Shown one piece after another: positions 45,937-58,425 of a stretch of DNA of 64,000 nucleotides (position 1 is the stretch's first letter; each line of letters opens with the position of its first letter). Under the pieces are notes generated by a model. That model did no database searches. It saw nothing but the letters and a program-made list of their open reading frames with translations, and was not told the origin of the DNA. A program made the translations under genes and the position numbers. The DNA is from Diadophis punctatus similis (taxonomy: Eukaryota; Chordata; Lepidosauria; Squamata; Dipsadidae). Location: the NCBI GenBank assembly GCA_023053685.1, contig JALIGW010000001.1, positions 230,380,434 through 230,444,433 on the forward strand. The letters run 5' to 3'.

Positions 45937-47006
45937 AGAAAAGTCTATTTTATATATGCTAAATATCTTATAGAAAGTTGATGTAGGAGAAGAGAGGCAG
46001 AGCTGGGGGTGGTGTTAAACACGTCATCAGTTTAGAGTTCTTATGTTGCTACAAGAGATCCAAGTTCAACCTCTCCTGAATTCTGTTGGCCTCAATCTGT
46101 TGCCAATTTAGTGCAGAACTTTAGTTAATCAGATTCTTGTGCATAAGCTTGAATAAATCTTCAATACTGGAACCTAACCAGTGTTCCTGATTCTTTGCTT
46201 CTGATAGTTTAATAAAATGTATCTATCTGGATCTTAAGACTTTCCAATGAGGCCTCTGCCCTGGTTTCTCCCAATCAAGGAGGTGAGATTGGTTTCTACA
46301 CGGGAGAGAGCTATTTCCTTTCCCAGCAAAACTCAATTAATGCCCACATTAGCATAATTTCAGTGGCACGTGAATTCCTTTCTATTTTCCCAGGCTTTTT
46401 AATTGGCTTTTAATTGTATTCATCCTGATTTAGATTTTTGAATGACCACCTCCTGCTGCTTTGTTTGTGGGCTGTTTTCCTTTTGCATTTTCCTTGATTT
46501 TATTATTGGTGTGTGTGTGTATATTTTTATTCAAATTGCTTTTAGTGTGTTTTATTGTAAACCAATCAGACAGTGTCAGCTATTGGGCATTTCAAAACAC
46601 TTTACTTAATTAATTACAGGGTTGATTGCAATAATCTTCCTGTTGGAGATTATGCTTCTGAATTTTCAGCTGGAACTCCCACTGTTTGTCCAATAATTGC
46701 TGTATCATAGCCTTAGAACCAATCTTTGCAGATTGGGAAGTTACATTGTTTGTTTTATTATAAACTCTGAATTGTAAATCAAAACCAAGACATCAAAAAC
46801 TGAATTTCTCATACCCAGGCAGTAGACAATAATTGTGCAATGTTGGAAAGATACATCTATGCTTTATTCATAAAAATGAATTGCTGACATATATGGTGTA
46901 TCAGCAATTGAATTTAAGTTTGAGGTGGAGAGGATTTCAAACAATCTGATTAAATTTCCACAAATTACTTTGTACACAAGGTTATTTTCTAGAACTCTTT
47001 CTTTTC
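45937..47006. other. No recognised gene
   Basis: Unique-looking sequence; a short TG run near 46510. Nothing identified. Confidence 0.4.
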
Positions 47007-47252
47007 CTTCCTTCCTTCCTTCCTTCCTTCCTTCCTTCCTTCCTTCCTTCCTTCCTTCCTTCCTTTCCTTCCTTCCTTCCTTCCTTCCTTCCTTCCTTCC
47101 TTCCTGCCTTATCTCTCTCTCTCTTTTATTTTCTCCCTCTCTCTCCCTCCCTCTCTCCCTCTCTCTCTCTCCCTCTCTCCCTCCCTCCCTCTCTCTCTCC
47201 CTCTCTCTCTCTCCCTCCCTCCCTCCCTCTCTCTCTCTCCCCCTCTCTCTCG
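47007..47252. repeat. TTCC and TC/TCCC pyrimidine microsatellite
   Basis: TTCC units to about 47105, then mixed CTCT and CCCT repeats to 47252. Frames across it are artefacts. Confidence 0.95.
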
Positions 47253-48417
47253 TGTTTTTTTGTATCTTATTTTGTTAACACTTTTTATACAAGCATTTTC
47301 CTCCTGTCCACTGGTTTGATGCAATGAATGTAAAAAATAAAAATGAAATATTGGTCTAGGATACCAACAGGAAAAAAAATGGAAATGTTTTATGTATGGG
47401 AAGCTGCCAGGTAACAAAGTCTATTAAAGCCCCATTAGGAAAGAGGAATAAAGCTAGGTCAACCTGGCTTCATCAATCATAGGAGCCCACTTGGCACAGT
47501 TTCAGCTGAAGACTTCTGCCTTTTCCCCTCATTACCCCCTGCATTAATAGCAGAAAGCAAAAGAAAAGTGCAGACTTCAGTTTTTGATTGTGTATATGCT
47601 GTCCTTTAGCTTTTCTCAGAAGCCCTGGGTGTGGTGGTGTTCTTTTCCTTGACCAATGTCAGTGAACCACTTGAGTATTACAGCTTTATTCCATGTGGGG
47701 TTTTTTTCTTTCATGAAAGGTGAATAAAAATTGCTTGGTTCCCCTATTAGGAAATCAAAATATTTTACATACTGTAAAGTACCATAAAGTTGAGAACATC
47801 AACTCTTGTACTCATCCAGCTTTTACCTTGTCATAGGATTTCAAAAGGTAAGAGACTTCCCCCCCACCCCGTCCCTGCATTCTTTGACTGGAAATAACCA
47901 TGAAACCACATTCTTAAAACACTGCCTTCTCTAAATCTTATTACTCAGAATTGGGGAGGGAGTAAATTGCAAATTCTAGATTAACATATTTCCCTCCACG
48001 TATTGTGTATCCTTTTTATTTGTGTACTGTATCTAACAATTTAACCTGCCCTCCAAATTAAGCTGTATCACAAGGACAGAGGACCCTTGTTCATATTTTG
48101 ACAGAAAGAATCTTCTAAATTGCTTTCACAAAACCATTGCCACCTGGCTGACTGAAAAAGGTCTGTTCTGAAATCCAAGCTTGAATTTCTGCTTGGATTT
48201 TGGGATGGACTTTTTTCAGTCAGTATCTTTGACAGTGAAAATGCTGCTTGCCAGAGAGATTCCTCCCTACTTGGGGTGGAGTTTCTCTGGCAGGCAAGAA
48301 GGAAACTGCAGTACTGGATTGGAGAAAAAAACAAACAAACAAAGATGGAAGCTTTTGTTTTCCTGTAGTCCACCATTGCCGTTCCCTTCTGCACAGAGGG
48401 GAGCTACCTGCCCTCCC
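47253..48417. other. No recognised gene
   Basis: Mostly unique-looking. A local inverted pair near 48130-48240 (CTGACTGAAAAAGGTC; CTTTTTTCAGTCAG) is present. Nothing else identified. Confidence 0.4.
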
Positions 48418-48803
48418 CAGGGGTGAAATCCAGCAGGTTCTGACAGGTTCTGGAGAACCGGTAGTGGAAATTTTGAGTAATTCAGAGAACCGGTAGCAGA
48501 AATTTTGAGTAGTTCGGAGAACCGGTAGCGGAAATTTTGAGTAGTTCAGAGAACCGGTAGCAGAACTTTTGAGTAGTTCGGAGAACCGGTAGCGGAAATT
48601 TAGAGTAGTTCAGAGAACCCGCAAATACCACCTCTGGCTGGCCCCAGAGTGGGGAGGGAATAGGGATTTTGCAATATCCTTCCCCCTGGAGTAGGATGGG
48701 AATGGATATTTTACAGTATCCTTCCCCTGCCACACCCACCAAGCCATGCCCACCAAGCCACGCCCACAGAACCGGTAGTAAAAAAATTTGGATTTCACCA
48801 CTG
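48418..48803. mobile_element. hAT-type MITE, ACCGGT family, near-TSD
   Basis: A 386-bp element from CAGGGGTGAAATCCAGCAGG to TTGGATTTCACCACTG. Flanking octamers GCCCTCCC (48410-48417) and CCCCTCCC (48804-48811) agree at 7 of 8. It holds about five tandem units of GAGAACCGGTAGC...AATTTTGAGTAGTTC, more than the related copy at 26245. Confidence 0.8.
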
Positions 48804-48902
48804 CCCCTCCCCATTCAACAGGCAGTTCTTTCTCTCTGTCCACTTAATAACAGCACATGGGAAAGCCAGATGGCGGTCCTAAAATCAAGCCAGCTCATAT
48901 GG

Positions 48903-48979
48903 TGAGCCACTTTTTGACCATCACAACTTACGACCATCATTCTGGGCTCAATTACGGTTATAAGTTGAGGACTACCTGC
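48903..48979. repeat. TA-flanked MITE family B fragment
   Basis: Right-end fragment: ACCATCACAACTTACGACC, then GGGCTCAATTACGGTTATAA and GTTGAGGACTACCTG. Confidence 0.65.
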
Positions 48980-51850
48980 AAGTCAATTATTATGAGTAAG
49001 AAGTTAAAGGTATGATGAAATACAGTATAAGTTTACTGTACCTGTTCCTTCAGTAATTCTACCCATAGGTTAGATGAAATAGCTAGTTCCAGCTCCATTT
49101 AAAAAAAAATCTGGTTAAGATAAGTGGGTAAAAACTAAATAAATCAATCAATATAGAGCATCACTACCTTTTGCAACACTACTGATGTGGAAGGCATTTT
49201 ATTGGAAACAGAAGCGGTTTCCTACTCCAGAGAACCCAATTTACCTAAATATAGTCAGGGAACTATATATCAGGTGTTTAATTTGCTATGTACCATTGGG
49301 TAGCAAATTATTCTGCATGCCGAATGAAAAATCCCATTTGTTGTCAGTTTTTATCAGTGCTTCCTGCTTGCAATTTAAAGAGACATGCACTACAGGTGAC
49401 TGCTCTATAGAGGCATACTGTTTCTATGATTGTAATGTAAACCGTCAAATGTAATTTTGTATCATGTAGCAGTCATAACAACCACATAAGGTGGAGTTAG
49501 AAATGTGAAACCGTTTTTCTTAAAACATTTGTTACGATAAAATTACATCCTTTATTAGCGCTGAAACTTGATTAAGTTGTTTGGTTTTATTTATTCCAAG
49601 ACATCACATCTCTAATTTCATAGTGTTCTTTTTCAATGCTTTCAAGTCTTGAGAAACAACACGAATGGGATGGACCGTTGAATCAGTCCAAGCATCAATT
49701 TATCTTTCTTAAATTCCCATTGTAAGCTGTTTCTCAGTACTTTATGTGTCTAGGAACAGAAAAGTTTTGCAAATGCACTACAAGTACAGCATAAGGCAAA
49801 AGGTTAACAGACACTTGAACAGTCTTGTATCACTCTGTACTTTTTCCTATAGCAGCTTTGAGACTTTGAAATATAACAATTACTTTGCAATTTAGGCACA
49901 AACTTAAAAAGGAAGCTTAATAACTTCTGCTGAGTGGACTGAGAATGCATGATAGTATTAAACATCAGAAAACGAACAGATTTTCCTTGAAGTAGAGTGA
50001 GTGGAAATGGATCACCTTATGACTGCATCTATCTGTTTGGACAAATTTTTCCTAATTTTAAATTAATTAACAATTCCTATGAATTGAAAGAGGGTGTTTT
50101 TCCCCCTGTCTTTTCCCTGAATCGTAAAAATAGCATTTCAGTTGAATGTCATTCAGAGAAGAGGAAGTTGCAAATGTGCAAAGGGTGGAATAAAGTAATG
50201 GTAGGTTCCATTTTCACTACATAGCAGTGTAGTAATTCCATCTTTGTTATGCTAAGACAGTCACAAATTGCAAAGAAAGTTAACATAAAAATTGCATGTA
50301 ATAAAAGAGAGACCCATCAAAGCATTAGCCCTTTAGAGTCATTCAAAGGGGTCACAAGATTGAATGGAGAAATGGTTAATTACCGTCCTTCCCGTTGAGG
50401 TGTGTCTGTGTGAAATGAGTGTATAGTAATAGGAAGGTCAACATTACCAAGGAAAAGGTCTAGGAAGGGAGACAGAAGTGAAGATCTTGCACTTCTCTTG
50501 CTTAAAGGCAGTGTTGCCCTTGGGTTAGTCTCTGTCATTAGCAGAGCTAGTGAAGCATCTTATTTAACTAATCAGCTCCCTGCTTAGATTTTAAAAACCT
50601 TTAATTATTACCTGCAAGGTCACAAACCAAGCGGTATGCCTTTGTGTCTCCTTTAAATCCATTTTGATTCAGCGTGTGTCCTGTATAAAAGCCTTTTGTG
50701 GTGGGGGGATGAAAGTGTTCTGAACTTGACTCGGAGAACATTCTTAGAGTTTAGGACTTAGGTACAGTTGCAGATACATTAGTCTTTTTAACATTATGCA
50801 GCTGTGGCTTCATGATTTCTGTTAACTGCAGGCTTCTAGAGCTTCTCTTTGGCTTAACTGTTTGAGATTTGGTTTATTCTGTTGTAATTTTATCTGGATG
50901 AAAGCAGTCAGTTCCGCAGGGCCCTGCTTTCTGTTTGCCCTTCACAGCTTGGAACAACAGCAATATGTAAGTTTCTCACTGCAAGAAAACATAAAAGTGA
51001 TTCCAAATGCTGTCAAAGGACAGGAAGGATTCACTGTGGTATCCCCTATTTTAAAAGTTAAGTTATTTAGCTTTATTTAGAGGTGTAGCAGTCCAGGTTT
51101 GCTGCTGATATGCATTGCCATTCTGTTCTTCTAGGCAAGTCATTGGTGGTTTACTACAGCCTGAATTACCAGCCACTGGTGTTTCCTTGGAAATGTGAAA
51201 TCGTGTTCTTAAGCAAACATTTGCCGCAATAAAAATAATTGAGGAATCACAGCTGTTCTTTAAGCTTTTGAGTAGAACTACTCAATTACATGAATTCTCT
51301 GTAAAATTTCCATAGAATAGGAAGAGTTGCAATAACTTTATATCAATTTTCACAGCAATCTGGATAGAGATCTTGTCATTATTCCTGGCTTTCTGTATTA
51401 AATTCACTTACTTATACAGGATAACTGCAATCCAGGTAGGCATTTCATTTGAAAGAAGCAAAGACAAAAGACTCTTTAAATTTATTATACTCATGTTGCT
51501 TTTGCAATTTGAGCTGAGTCTCATTTCTCTTGTCCCCAGGTAATAGAATCCAGTGGGATAACTATTATAATTTTTCCAACTACTTTATCACGCAGATATG
51601 GAATGTAATTCAGAGATTTTCACTTATCAAAAGTCACCAGGAAAGCATGGGCCAATTTTGCAATAGAAATGTTGTTGCTGAAAGTCCTCTTTGACTGCTA
51701 GACCTGCTTAGAAATTGATTTTTAAGATCTATATTATGCTAGATGAAAGTTGTGTACTCACATGAGATATAAATGCTATTTTGTTTAATCCAATATAATT
51801 ATAATGATTGAATCTGACCATAGAGAGTATTTGGAAACTACTACTAGTAG
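48980..51850. other. No recognised gene; longest repeat-poor stretch
   Basis: Nearly 2.9 kb without recognised repeats or microsatellites. Short frames such as 50862-51080 have no family resemblance and no convincing splice context. It could hold non-coding host regulatory sequence; that cannot be judged from one sequence. Confidence 0.4.
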
Positions 51851-51852
51851 AA

Positions 51853-52570
51853 AATATTGAGAGCCAATTTGGTCTAGAGCAGCAGTTCTCAACCTGTGGG
51901 TCGCGACCCCTTTGGAGGTCGAACGACCCTTTCACAGGGGTCGCCTAAGACCATTGGAAAACATATATTTCCGATGGTCTTAGGAACCAAGACACCGCTC
52001 CTATATCCGTCTCCAGGCAGGTCTACCCACATGCAGATACGCCCACATACGAGTACCTGGCGTGATGACATCATCGTGCCAACCCCATCACATGGGAACC
52101 TCTGAGCATGCGCAGAAGCCGAATTTCCGGCATTGCGCATGCGTCACCATCTTGTTTTCGGCTTTTTTTTTTGCATTTTTTTTTAAAAAAATTGGCACTG
52201 CACATGTGTGCGCTTGCATAGCGCACGTGTGCAGGAGGAAGCGAACCGGCAGCAAGGTAAGTTAGAACCCACCCCTGAGTTTCCTGATAATTTTATTATT
52301 TTATGGTTGGGGGTCACCACAACATGAGAAACTGTATTAAAGGGTCGCGGCATTTAGGAAGGTTGAGAACCACTGGTCTAGAGGTTAAGGTGCCAGGCTA
52401 AAAACCAGAAGACTGTGAGTTCTAGTTCCACCTTAGCATGAAAGCCTGCTGGGTAATCTTGGGCCAGGCATTCTCTCTCAGCCCATTTTACCTTAGAAGG
52501 TTGTTGTGAGAAAAACAGGAGGAGGAAAGAGTATTAGGGTATGTTCAACACCTTGAATTATTTATAAAAA
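51853..52570 (+). mobile_element. tRNA-derived SINE type 2, split by a SPIN-like hAT
   Basis: Left part GAGAGCCAATTTGGTCTAGAG; right part after 52375: GTCTAGAGGTTAAGGTGCCA, GAAGACTGTGAGTTCTAG, GCATGAAAGCCTGCTGGGTA. The inserted element used TCTAGA in the box A region of the SINE. Confidence 0.75.
51880..52375. mobile_element. SPIN-like hAT element, TSD GTCTAGAG
   Basis: A 496-bp element from CAGCAGTTCTCAACCTGTGG to GGTTGAGAACCACTG with a perfect 8-bp duplication GTCTAGAG at 51872-51879 and 52376-52383. GGTCGCGACCCC, GGTCGAACGACCCTTTCACA and CGCCTAAGACC followed by the inverse pair CATTGGAAAACATATATTTCC are, from memory, those of SPIN elements. The middle (about 52000-52277) contains GAACCGGCAGC and ends ACCCACCCCTG, so a second short hAT-type sequence appears to be embedded. 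Confidence 0.75.
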
Positions 52571-52866
52571 TAAAGACAAGATAGAACTCAAACAAAATTG
52601 CTTTGTGTCTTGAAGTAACTTTCCAGCTATTAATAGTTTCTAAATATCTCTTTTATTCCAGTCAGTATCGAATATTCCATTCAGTTATGCATGACCAAGA
52701 AGGGTAGTTTCTGGCTTTTTATAATTCTTACATCTAAGGCACAAAATACCCTGGCAACATCTATTACCATGTTCCCAAGATATGTTCTTCCTGTTGACTC
52801 ACCCTGTGACCGTACTGTTGTTAAATTGTTGTTGGTGGTGGTGGTGTTTTTCCTTATTCAAAAAAA
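52571..52866. other. No recognised gene
   Basis: Nothing identified. Confidence 0.35.
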
Positions 52867-52939
52867 TAGCAATAGCAATAGCACTTAGACTTATATACCG
52901 CTTCACAGTGCTTTACAGCCCTCTCTAAGCGGTTTACAG

Positions 52940-53090
52940 CAGTGGTGAGTTGTAAATGATTTTGCTACTGGTTCGCACACGCGAAGCTTCTGCACATGCG
53001 CAGAAGCGTCCCGGGTGGGTGGGCGGAGCCTCCTCCCACCAATGCTACCGGTTCTAAGAACCAGTCCGAACCAGGAGCAACCCACGGCTG
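52940..53090. mobile_element. hAT-type MITE, ACCGGTTC family, TSD GTTTACAG
   Basis: A 151-bp element from CAGTGGTGAGTTGTAAATG to AACCCACGGCTG with a perfect 8-bp duplication GTTTACAG at 52932-52939 and 53091-53098. It contains CTGCACATGCGCAGAAGCG and CTACCGGTTCTAAG. Confidence 0.92.
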
Positions 53091-53247
53091 GTTTACAGAG
53101 TCAGCATATTGCCCCTAAAAATCTGGGTCCTCATTTTACCGACCTCGGAAGGATGGAAATCTGAGTCAAACTTGAGCCTGGTGAGATTCGAACTGGCAAA
53201 TTGTAAGCAGCTGGCACTCCGCAGAAATAGCCTGCAGTACTGCATTC

Positions 53248-55794
53248 TTTTTTTTTTTTATTCAAAAAAGTTTTATTAGTACAAACTTACATAAGTAGTA
53301 GCAAAATATTAAATATAAAATACAAACATTTTTGGTTTTTTTCTCCCCCCCCCCAAACCCACCCCCTTCCCTCCCCACCTCCCCCCCGGACTTCCCAGAG
53401 ATAATACAGGGCATAATAATAAATTTAAATTGTTAATAAAAAGAGAAAGGAAAAAGGAAAAAAAGAACACTATTTTTAAAAAACTTCAACTCCAAATTAT
53501 ACACTGCTAATATATCGCATTTGTATACAATAGTAAAGATACAAAAAAGAGAAAAAAAAAAGAAAGAAAGAAAGAGAAAACTCTTTAACAATACAAACAA
53601 ACAAACCTCCTACCTCCTCCCTTCAGTCCTCTATCTTATACAAGGTAAATGTTACATAAGTAATAACTAAATATAAAATACACAAATCTTAAACTAATAT
53701 TATTGACATTAAAAATAACCTCTAAGATAAAACTTAACTAAATGTTACATAAGTGATCATCAAATATTAAATTTCATCATGATATTAATAAGATAATATT
53801 ATTCTAAATTAATTCACTAACTTCAATAAACAAAAAAAGAAAATGAAAGAAGAATAAACAAATCTTCAACAAACTATATATATCTAATATTATCAACATT
53901 AAAAATAACCTCAAAATTATATAAAACTTAACTAAATATTGCATAAGTAATCATTAGATAGGGAAAAGATAAAATACAATCATATTAGTCTCTATCCGTC
54001 CAATATATTTCAACATCACATCGTTTTGTATCTTGATAGTTCATCTTTTAATAGTTCAATAAATTCGAATTTGTCGAGTCGTCTCCCGTCTAATCCCAAA
54101 CCTCCATCTCCTTTTCCCCAGCTATCTGATTCAGGCACTCCTTTTGGATTTTTGAATCTATTTCCTTTTGATCCATCAAAGGTGGCTTCCCCTCCTCCTC
54201 CTCTTTTATTTTCATACATCCTTCCTCTGGAATCTTGGATATATCAGCCTTTAGAACATTGACATAAAATTCAGTAGCTTTTTTTATCGTGTTGAGCCGG
54301 TATCTTTTTCCAGAAAATTTCACTGCTACTCCAACTGGCGCTTCCCATTTATATTGTAAATTTAATCTCTTAAATTCATCAATCAAAAAAGTATAGCTTT
54401 TTCTGGCTTTAAGCATTTTAGAGGGGATTTCTTTCCAAATCTTTAGTTCCTGACCATTCACCATAAGATTATTGTTAAACGTTGCTTGTATAATTCTGTT
54501 CCGTAGAGCTCTTGTGGTAAAATATATGACAATATCCCTTGGTAAATGCTTTTGTTTAGCGTACCACGAATTGATTCTGTATATTTTGTCGATTTGTGTA
54601 GCCAATTCCGCTTTAGAAATTCCAGACACCTGATCCAATATGTCAACCATCCTGCCTTTTAAATTTTCATATAATCCTTCTTTCAAACCTCTAATCCTTA
54701 TAGCAACTTCCATGGATCTGAACTGAGTCATTAAGACCTCTTTTTCAAAATTTGCAATGTCATTTTGGATTTTATCTATGTAATTCACCGAAGTTGCCAA
54801 AGCTTGTTTATTTGTTTCAATACGTTCTGCCAAAACTTCAATATTTGTTGCTAAGCCTTTGCAAACCTCTAACACATCAAATCTTAGTTGTTGGTTCATA
54901 TTCTTCAAAGCAGCCTGCATTTTTTTGTCTATCTCACTTATTTTCTGGTTAAATTCCAAAGTAAGTTCATGTTTCATAATCTTTAAATATTTAATAAATT
55001 TTCAGGTGTCAAAAGCTGTGGAGGTGTTAGCTCAGTGTTAAGTTGCATTTTAGAAATATATCCAGATGAATAGTCATTTCTTTTAGTCAAAACAATCTTT
55101 CCAGACTTTGAAGCCATTGGTGTTTCAAAAGAGTACAAAAAAGAAAGAAAGCCAGATGCCTGATTAAAGTTCTTTCCAGTTTAAAAATCAGATAGTCTTT
55201 TATTATTGGAAATATTTCTATTATAACTTTAATCCAGAGTTAGGAGACAGAGAGAGAAAAAACCATTTTTCCAAGTTAAAAGTTTCCATAAGAGAGAGAG
55301 AAGAAAAAAAAAAAGCCTCTGGGAAAACGAAAGTCACTTTCACTTCTCAATCGCCATATTGTTACTCTGTTTCCTTTGTTCCCTTGCCGAAGTGAAAGCT
55401 TGCCCAGGAGTTGAAAAAAAAAGGAAAAAAGAGATTTCAGTACTTGCCCATCTCACGCCTGTTTCTCTCTGTCTGCTTCTGTAGTTTAAATATAATTATA
55501 AATCCCATTCTTGAAGCAGCGGCTGGTCACGACATCTAGCTCTGCAAAAGCAGAGGTTTCCTGATCTTCGGAGCTGGAGACAGGCTGCATGGGGAGCTCT
55601 CCCTTCGCGCCCTACCAGATGGCTCCTAGGGCGCTGGGGGGGCTCTACCCCACCTGTCAGGCTCTCATCTCTCCCCTTTGCCCGGGGAAGAGATTTCAAA
55701 GCCGCCAGACAGCTGTTCTGGCGGCTTTTAACAAAGATCGGAAAGGCGTCCAACGAGGGACGTCCGCGATGAAGCGCTCCAAACCGGAAGTCCC
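53248..55794 (-). mobile_element. ORF1-only L1-type LINE (half-L1)
   Basis: A 2.5-kb minus-strand element with poly-A (T run at 53248) at its 3' end and a 13-bp duplication CAGTACTGCATTC at 53235-53247 and 55795-55807. The 5' end reads GGGGACTTCCGGTTTGGAGC. A leader of about 0.7 kb precedes ORF1, and ORF1 is followed directly by about 0.75 kb of 3' UTR. There is no ORF2 (endonuclease and reverse transcriptase), although both ends of the element are intact. This is the layout known for HAL1 in mammals. It must have used the enzyme of a complete L1. Confidence 0.8.
54090..55122 (-). pseudogene. L1-type ORF1 protein (RNA-binding)
   Basis: Start ATG at about 55120 gives MASKSGKIVLTKRNDYSSGY; a one-base loss near 54985 shifts the frame, after which 295 codons are open from 54977 to 54090. 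The order is a coiled coil of about 100 residues (FNQKISEIDKKMQAALKNMN), an RRM-like domain (AIRIRGLKEGLYENLKGRM, RDIVIYFTTRALRNRIIQA) and a C-terminal domain (KARKSYTFLIDEFKRL). This is the arrangement of L1 ORF1p, a trimeric RNA chaperone that coats L1 RNA. The end (GRRLDKFEFIELLKDELSRY) is in another frame at 54090-54016, so there is a second frameshift. Confidence 0.8.
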
Positions 55795-55842
55795 CAGTAC
55801 TGCATTCTAACCACTGTGCCACCGCAGCTCAAATGCCTAAGG

Positions 55843-55975
55843 CAGGGGTGTCAAATTCATGGCTGCGGGCCAGATGTGTCATGCACTGACCACGCCCACC
55901 CCTGGTTTAATGAAGGGGGGAAAGTCACGATACGTCACATGACAACAGTGTGACAATGCGAGTTTGACACCCCTG
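55843..55975. mobile_element. hAT-type MITE, GTGTCAAACT family, near-TSD
   Basis: A 133-bp element from CAGGGGTGTCAAATTCATGG to AGTTTGACACCCCTG. Flanking octamers GCCTAAGG (55835-55842) and GCCTAATG (55976-55983) agree at 7 of 8. Confidence 0.82.
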
Positions 55976-55983
55976 GCCTAATG

Positions 55984-57499
55984 ACAGCCTCACAGTATTA
56001 GGCAGTGCTTGCTATCTATTCAGTGTGGGTGGTAGTGGGGAGGTTAGATGACAATAAAGCTACAATAAAGGTTATATGGGACCACAGCAAATGTTATGCT
56101 GGTATTGTTTACTGCAGTTCAAAGATGGCTGGACAGAACCCTCCAACCTAGCAATACAGAAGGACCCTAGGATTAATCTGATTCTTAAAAGCTCTCTTTT
56201 TCCATAGACATTGTGAGTTGCAGCTGAGACAACTGAAAATATTTCACATTTCAGACACTTAAGTTGCCTGGGGTTTGTTAAACACCCAGGTAGTGTTTGA
56301 TTTATTTTATTCCATTAAGTAAATGACTGCACTAATTGAAAAACTCACCACTGACAGCCACAGTTTAACAGCATACCAATGATTCTGCATCCCTTCCTGA
56401 AGGCAACTTGAGGGTTATTGCTGTTTTTAAAACCAGAAGTCCAAGTTAAGAGGGATGTGTTTATTTTCCCAAATTCCACTCCAGCCATAGTTTGGAGATT
56501 GTGGAAAAAAAGAAAGGTTTGAAAAGTATATTTTCAATTAATATTTTATTTATCACATTTCTAAATTGCCCATTGTACCTAAGTGACTCTGGGCAGTTAT
56601 AGTAAAAAACATACAGTGGTGTAAAAATAGAATTAAACTGTTAAAAACAGAATTAAAAGGAGGTTAAAAATTAAAAGGTAAAGAAGTGGAGGGATCTCCC
56701 TCAAACCACCAATCACTCCCAGGATTGCATATTAGTCTTAGATTACCATGCCAATTGGTAGAAACAGATCTTGAGACTCTTCCAGAAGGCCAGAAGAGTT
56801 GGGGCCCACCTCAACTCTGGGGTTAAAGTACTCAGTTGAAGTAATTGACTGTTATGTCACCATTGGAAAAGTAAAGTTCATTACTTTTTGTTTCATGAAG
56901 CAAGCTTGGGTAGCAGTTGGGAAGAAAATTGGTGAGAAAGACTTCTTTTACGAATGAAGGCAAATATACATCTACGCCGTCCAGAGTTATCTTGTAGGAG
57001 ATGCATACACATCTGATTAAGTAAATAAATAAAATCTAATGAGGTTAGCCCCCAAGCTAAAATTAATGCAAAAATAATGGTAAAAATAATTTACTGTAAT
57101 CAGTTTGGCAAAAGAGATAATAGCATAGACATTTTCTAAAACTGAAAGAGTTTTAGACTGAATGCAGCTCCTGGATGAATATATTTCACAGCCCAGGAGC
57201 AATTCAGGAAGCTGTCTTTTTGGCATTTGGCAGCAGGGGTATTTTCAGCAGGGCCATTGAAGCAGTCAATTAGATGGTCCTTTACATAGTCAGATTCTAA
57301 ACCATTAGGATTTTAAAAGATAACCAAAATATCTTAAATATCTTACTCAGTAAACAACTGGCAACCAAAACAGATCTTTCAGTACAAGTCTCATACTCTC
57401 CCTGTAGTTTTCACTAGTGAGTACCTCTGTATCTTGCACCAGCTATAGCTTCCAGACTCCTTTCAAGCATAGTCCCCCATAGAGTTCTTTGTACTGGTC
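55984..57499. other. No recognised gene
   Basis: Unique-looking sequence; nothing identified. Confidence 0.4.
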
Positions 57500-58425
57500 A
57501 AGACTGATATAAACGAGGGGACCCGAAGCGTTGCGGCGAGACAGACTGGGAAATAGCGAGCTCCGATGAGCTTCGCGAAAACCCAGACTGACAAACCGCT
57601 GTCGGGGGGGTGTCTTCGGACCGGAACCGTCCTGAAGGGATGGTGAAGAAGGAGAGGCATTTCGTACGACCTGGAGAAGCAGGCAAGTTCCTCGATCGGT
57701 CAGAGACAGCTCTTCGGACCGGCAGTGGGGGCGGCAGCCATTTTTGAATGACTGCTACAAAGCTGGGGCAACTGGACTAAGTTTATGTGCAGGAGCGGTG
57801 TCTGGACAAAGTGCTGAAACCGGGTGAGAGAGTGACCAACTCACAGGTAAAAGGTAATTTTTAATGTGGAATTTAAAAGAATTTCCCAAGCTGAAATAGG
57901 GGCTAATTGGCATCTGGGAACTGCACAGAGGAAAGAAAAAAAGCGGAGGCTAAATTATTAAAGCCCAAGAAGATAATTTGTACTTTGGTTATAATTTCAA
58001 TTGGAGAATTATAAAATAACAGAAAGAAGAAATTTGCAGGAAAGTCTTTTTTGTGGATTTAAAGGGGTTTTTGACAGCTTTGACAACCAGCTGGTCTGAG
58101 TATATTGTAGATTGGAGAGTGCCATCTACTGGAGAGAAGAAAATATTGCAACAATTTGTGGATTGTAAGAGAGAAAGTGCAGCTGTCTGACCTTTGCTGT
58201 AAGAAGATAATGTGGAAAGTCTGAGAACTTCTAAGAAGTGTTTGTTTTGCCTACACTGCTTGGCTTTGTTTTTTCTACGGCTGTGGAAGACAATAAATTT
58301 TAGAATTGGACTGGATTGAACTATTATTTGAATTGGACACTATAGAAATTGAATATAAAAAGAGATTATATGGATCTTAAGTTTTAATTTAGTGTGATAT
58401 AATATAAAAAGCTTAAATTGGTAAT

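Larger units (their letters stand above)
52867..55830 (-). mobile_element. tRNA-derived SINE type 1, split twice
   Basis: SINE pieces at 52867-52939, 53091-53247 and 55808-55830 join into one copy matching those at 40882 and 63103. A hAT MITE entered at GTTTACAG, and an ORF1-only L1 entered at CAGTACTGCATTC. Both insertion duplications fall within SINE sequence. Confidence 0.85.
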
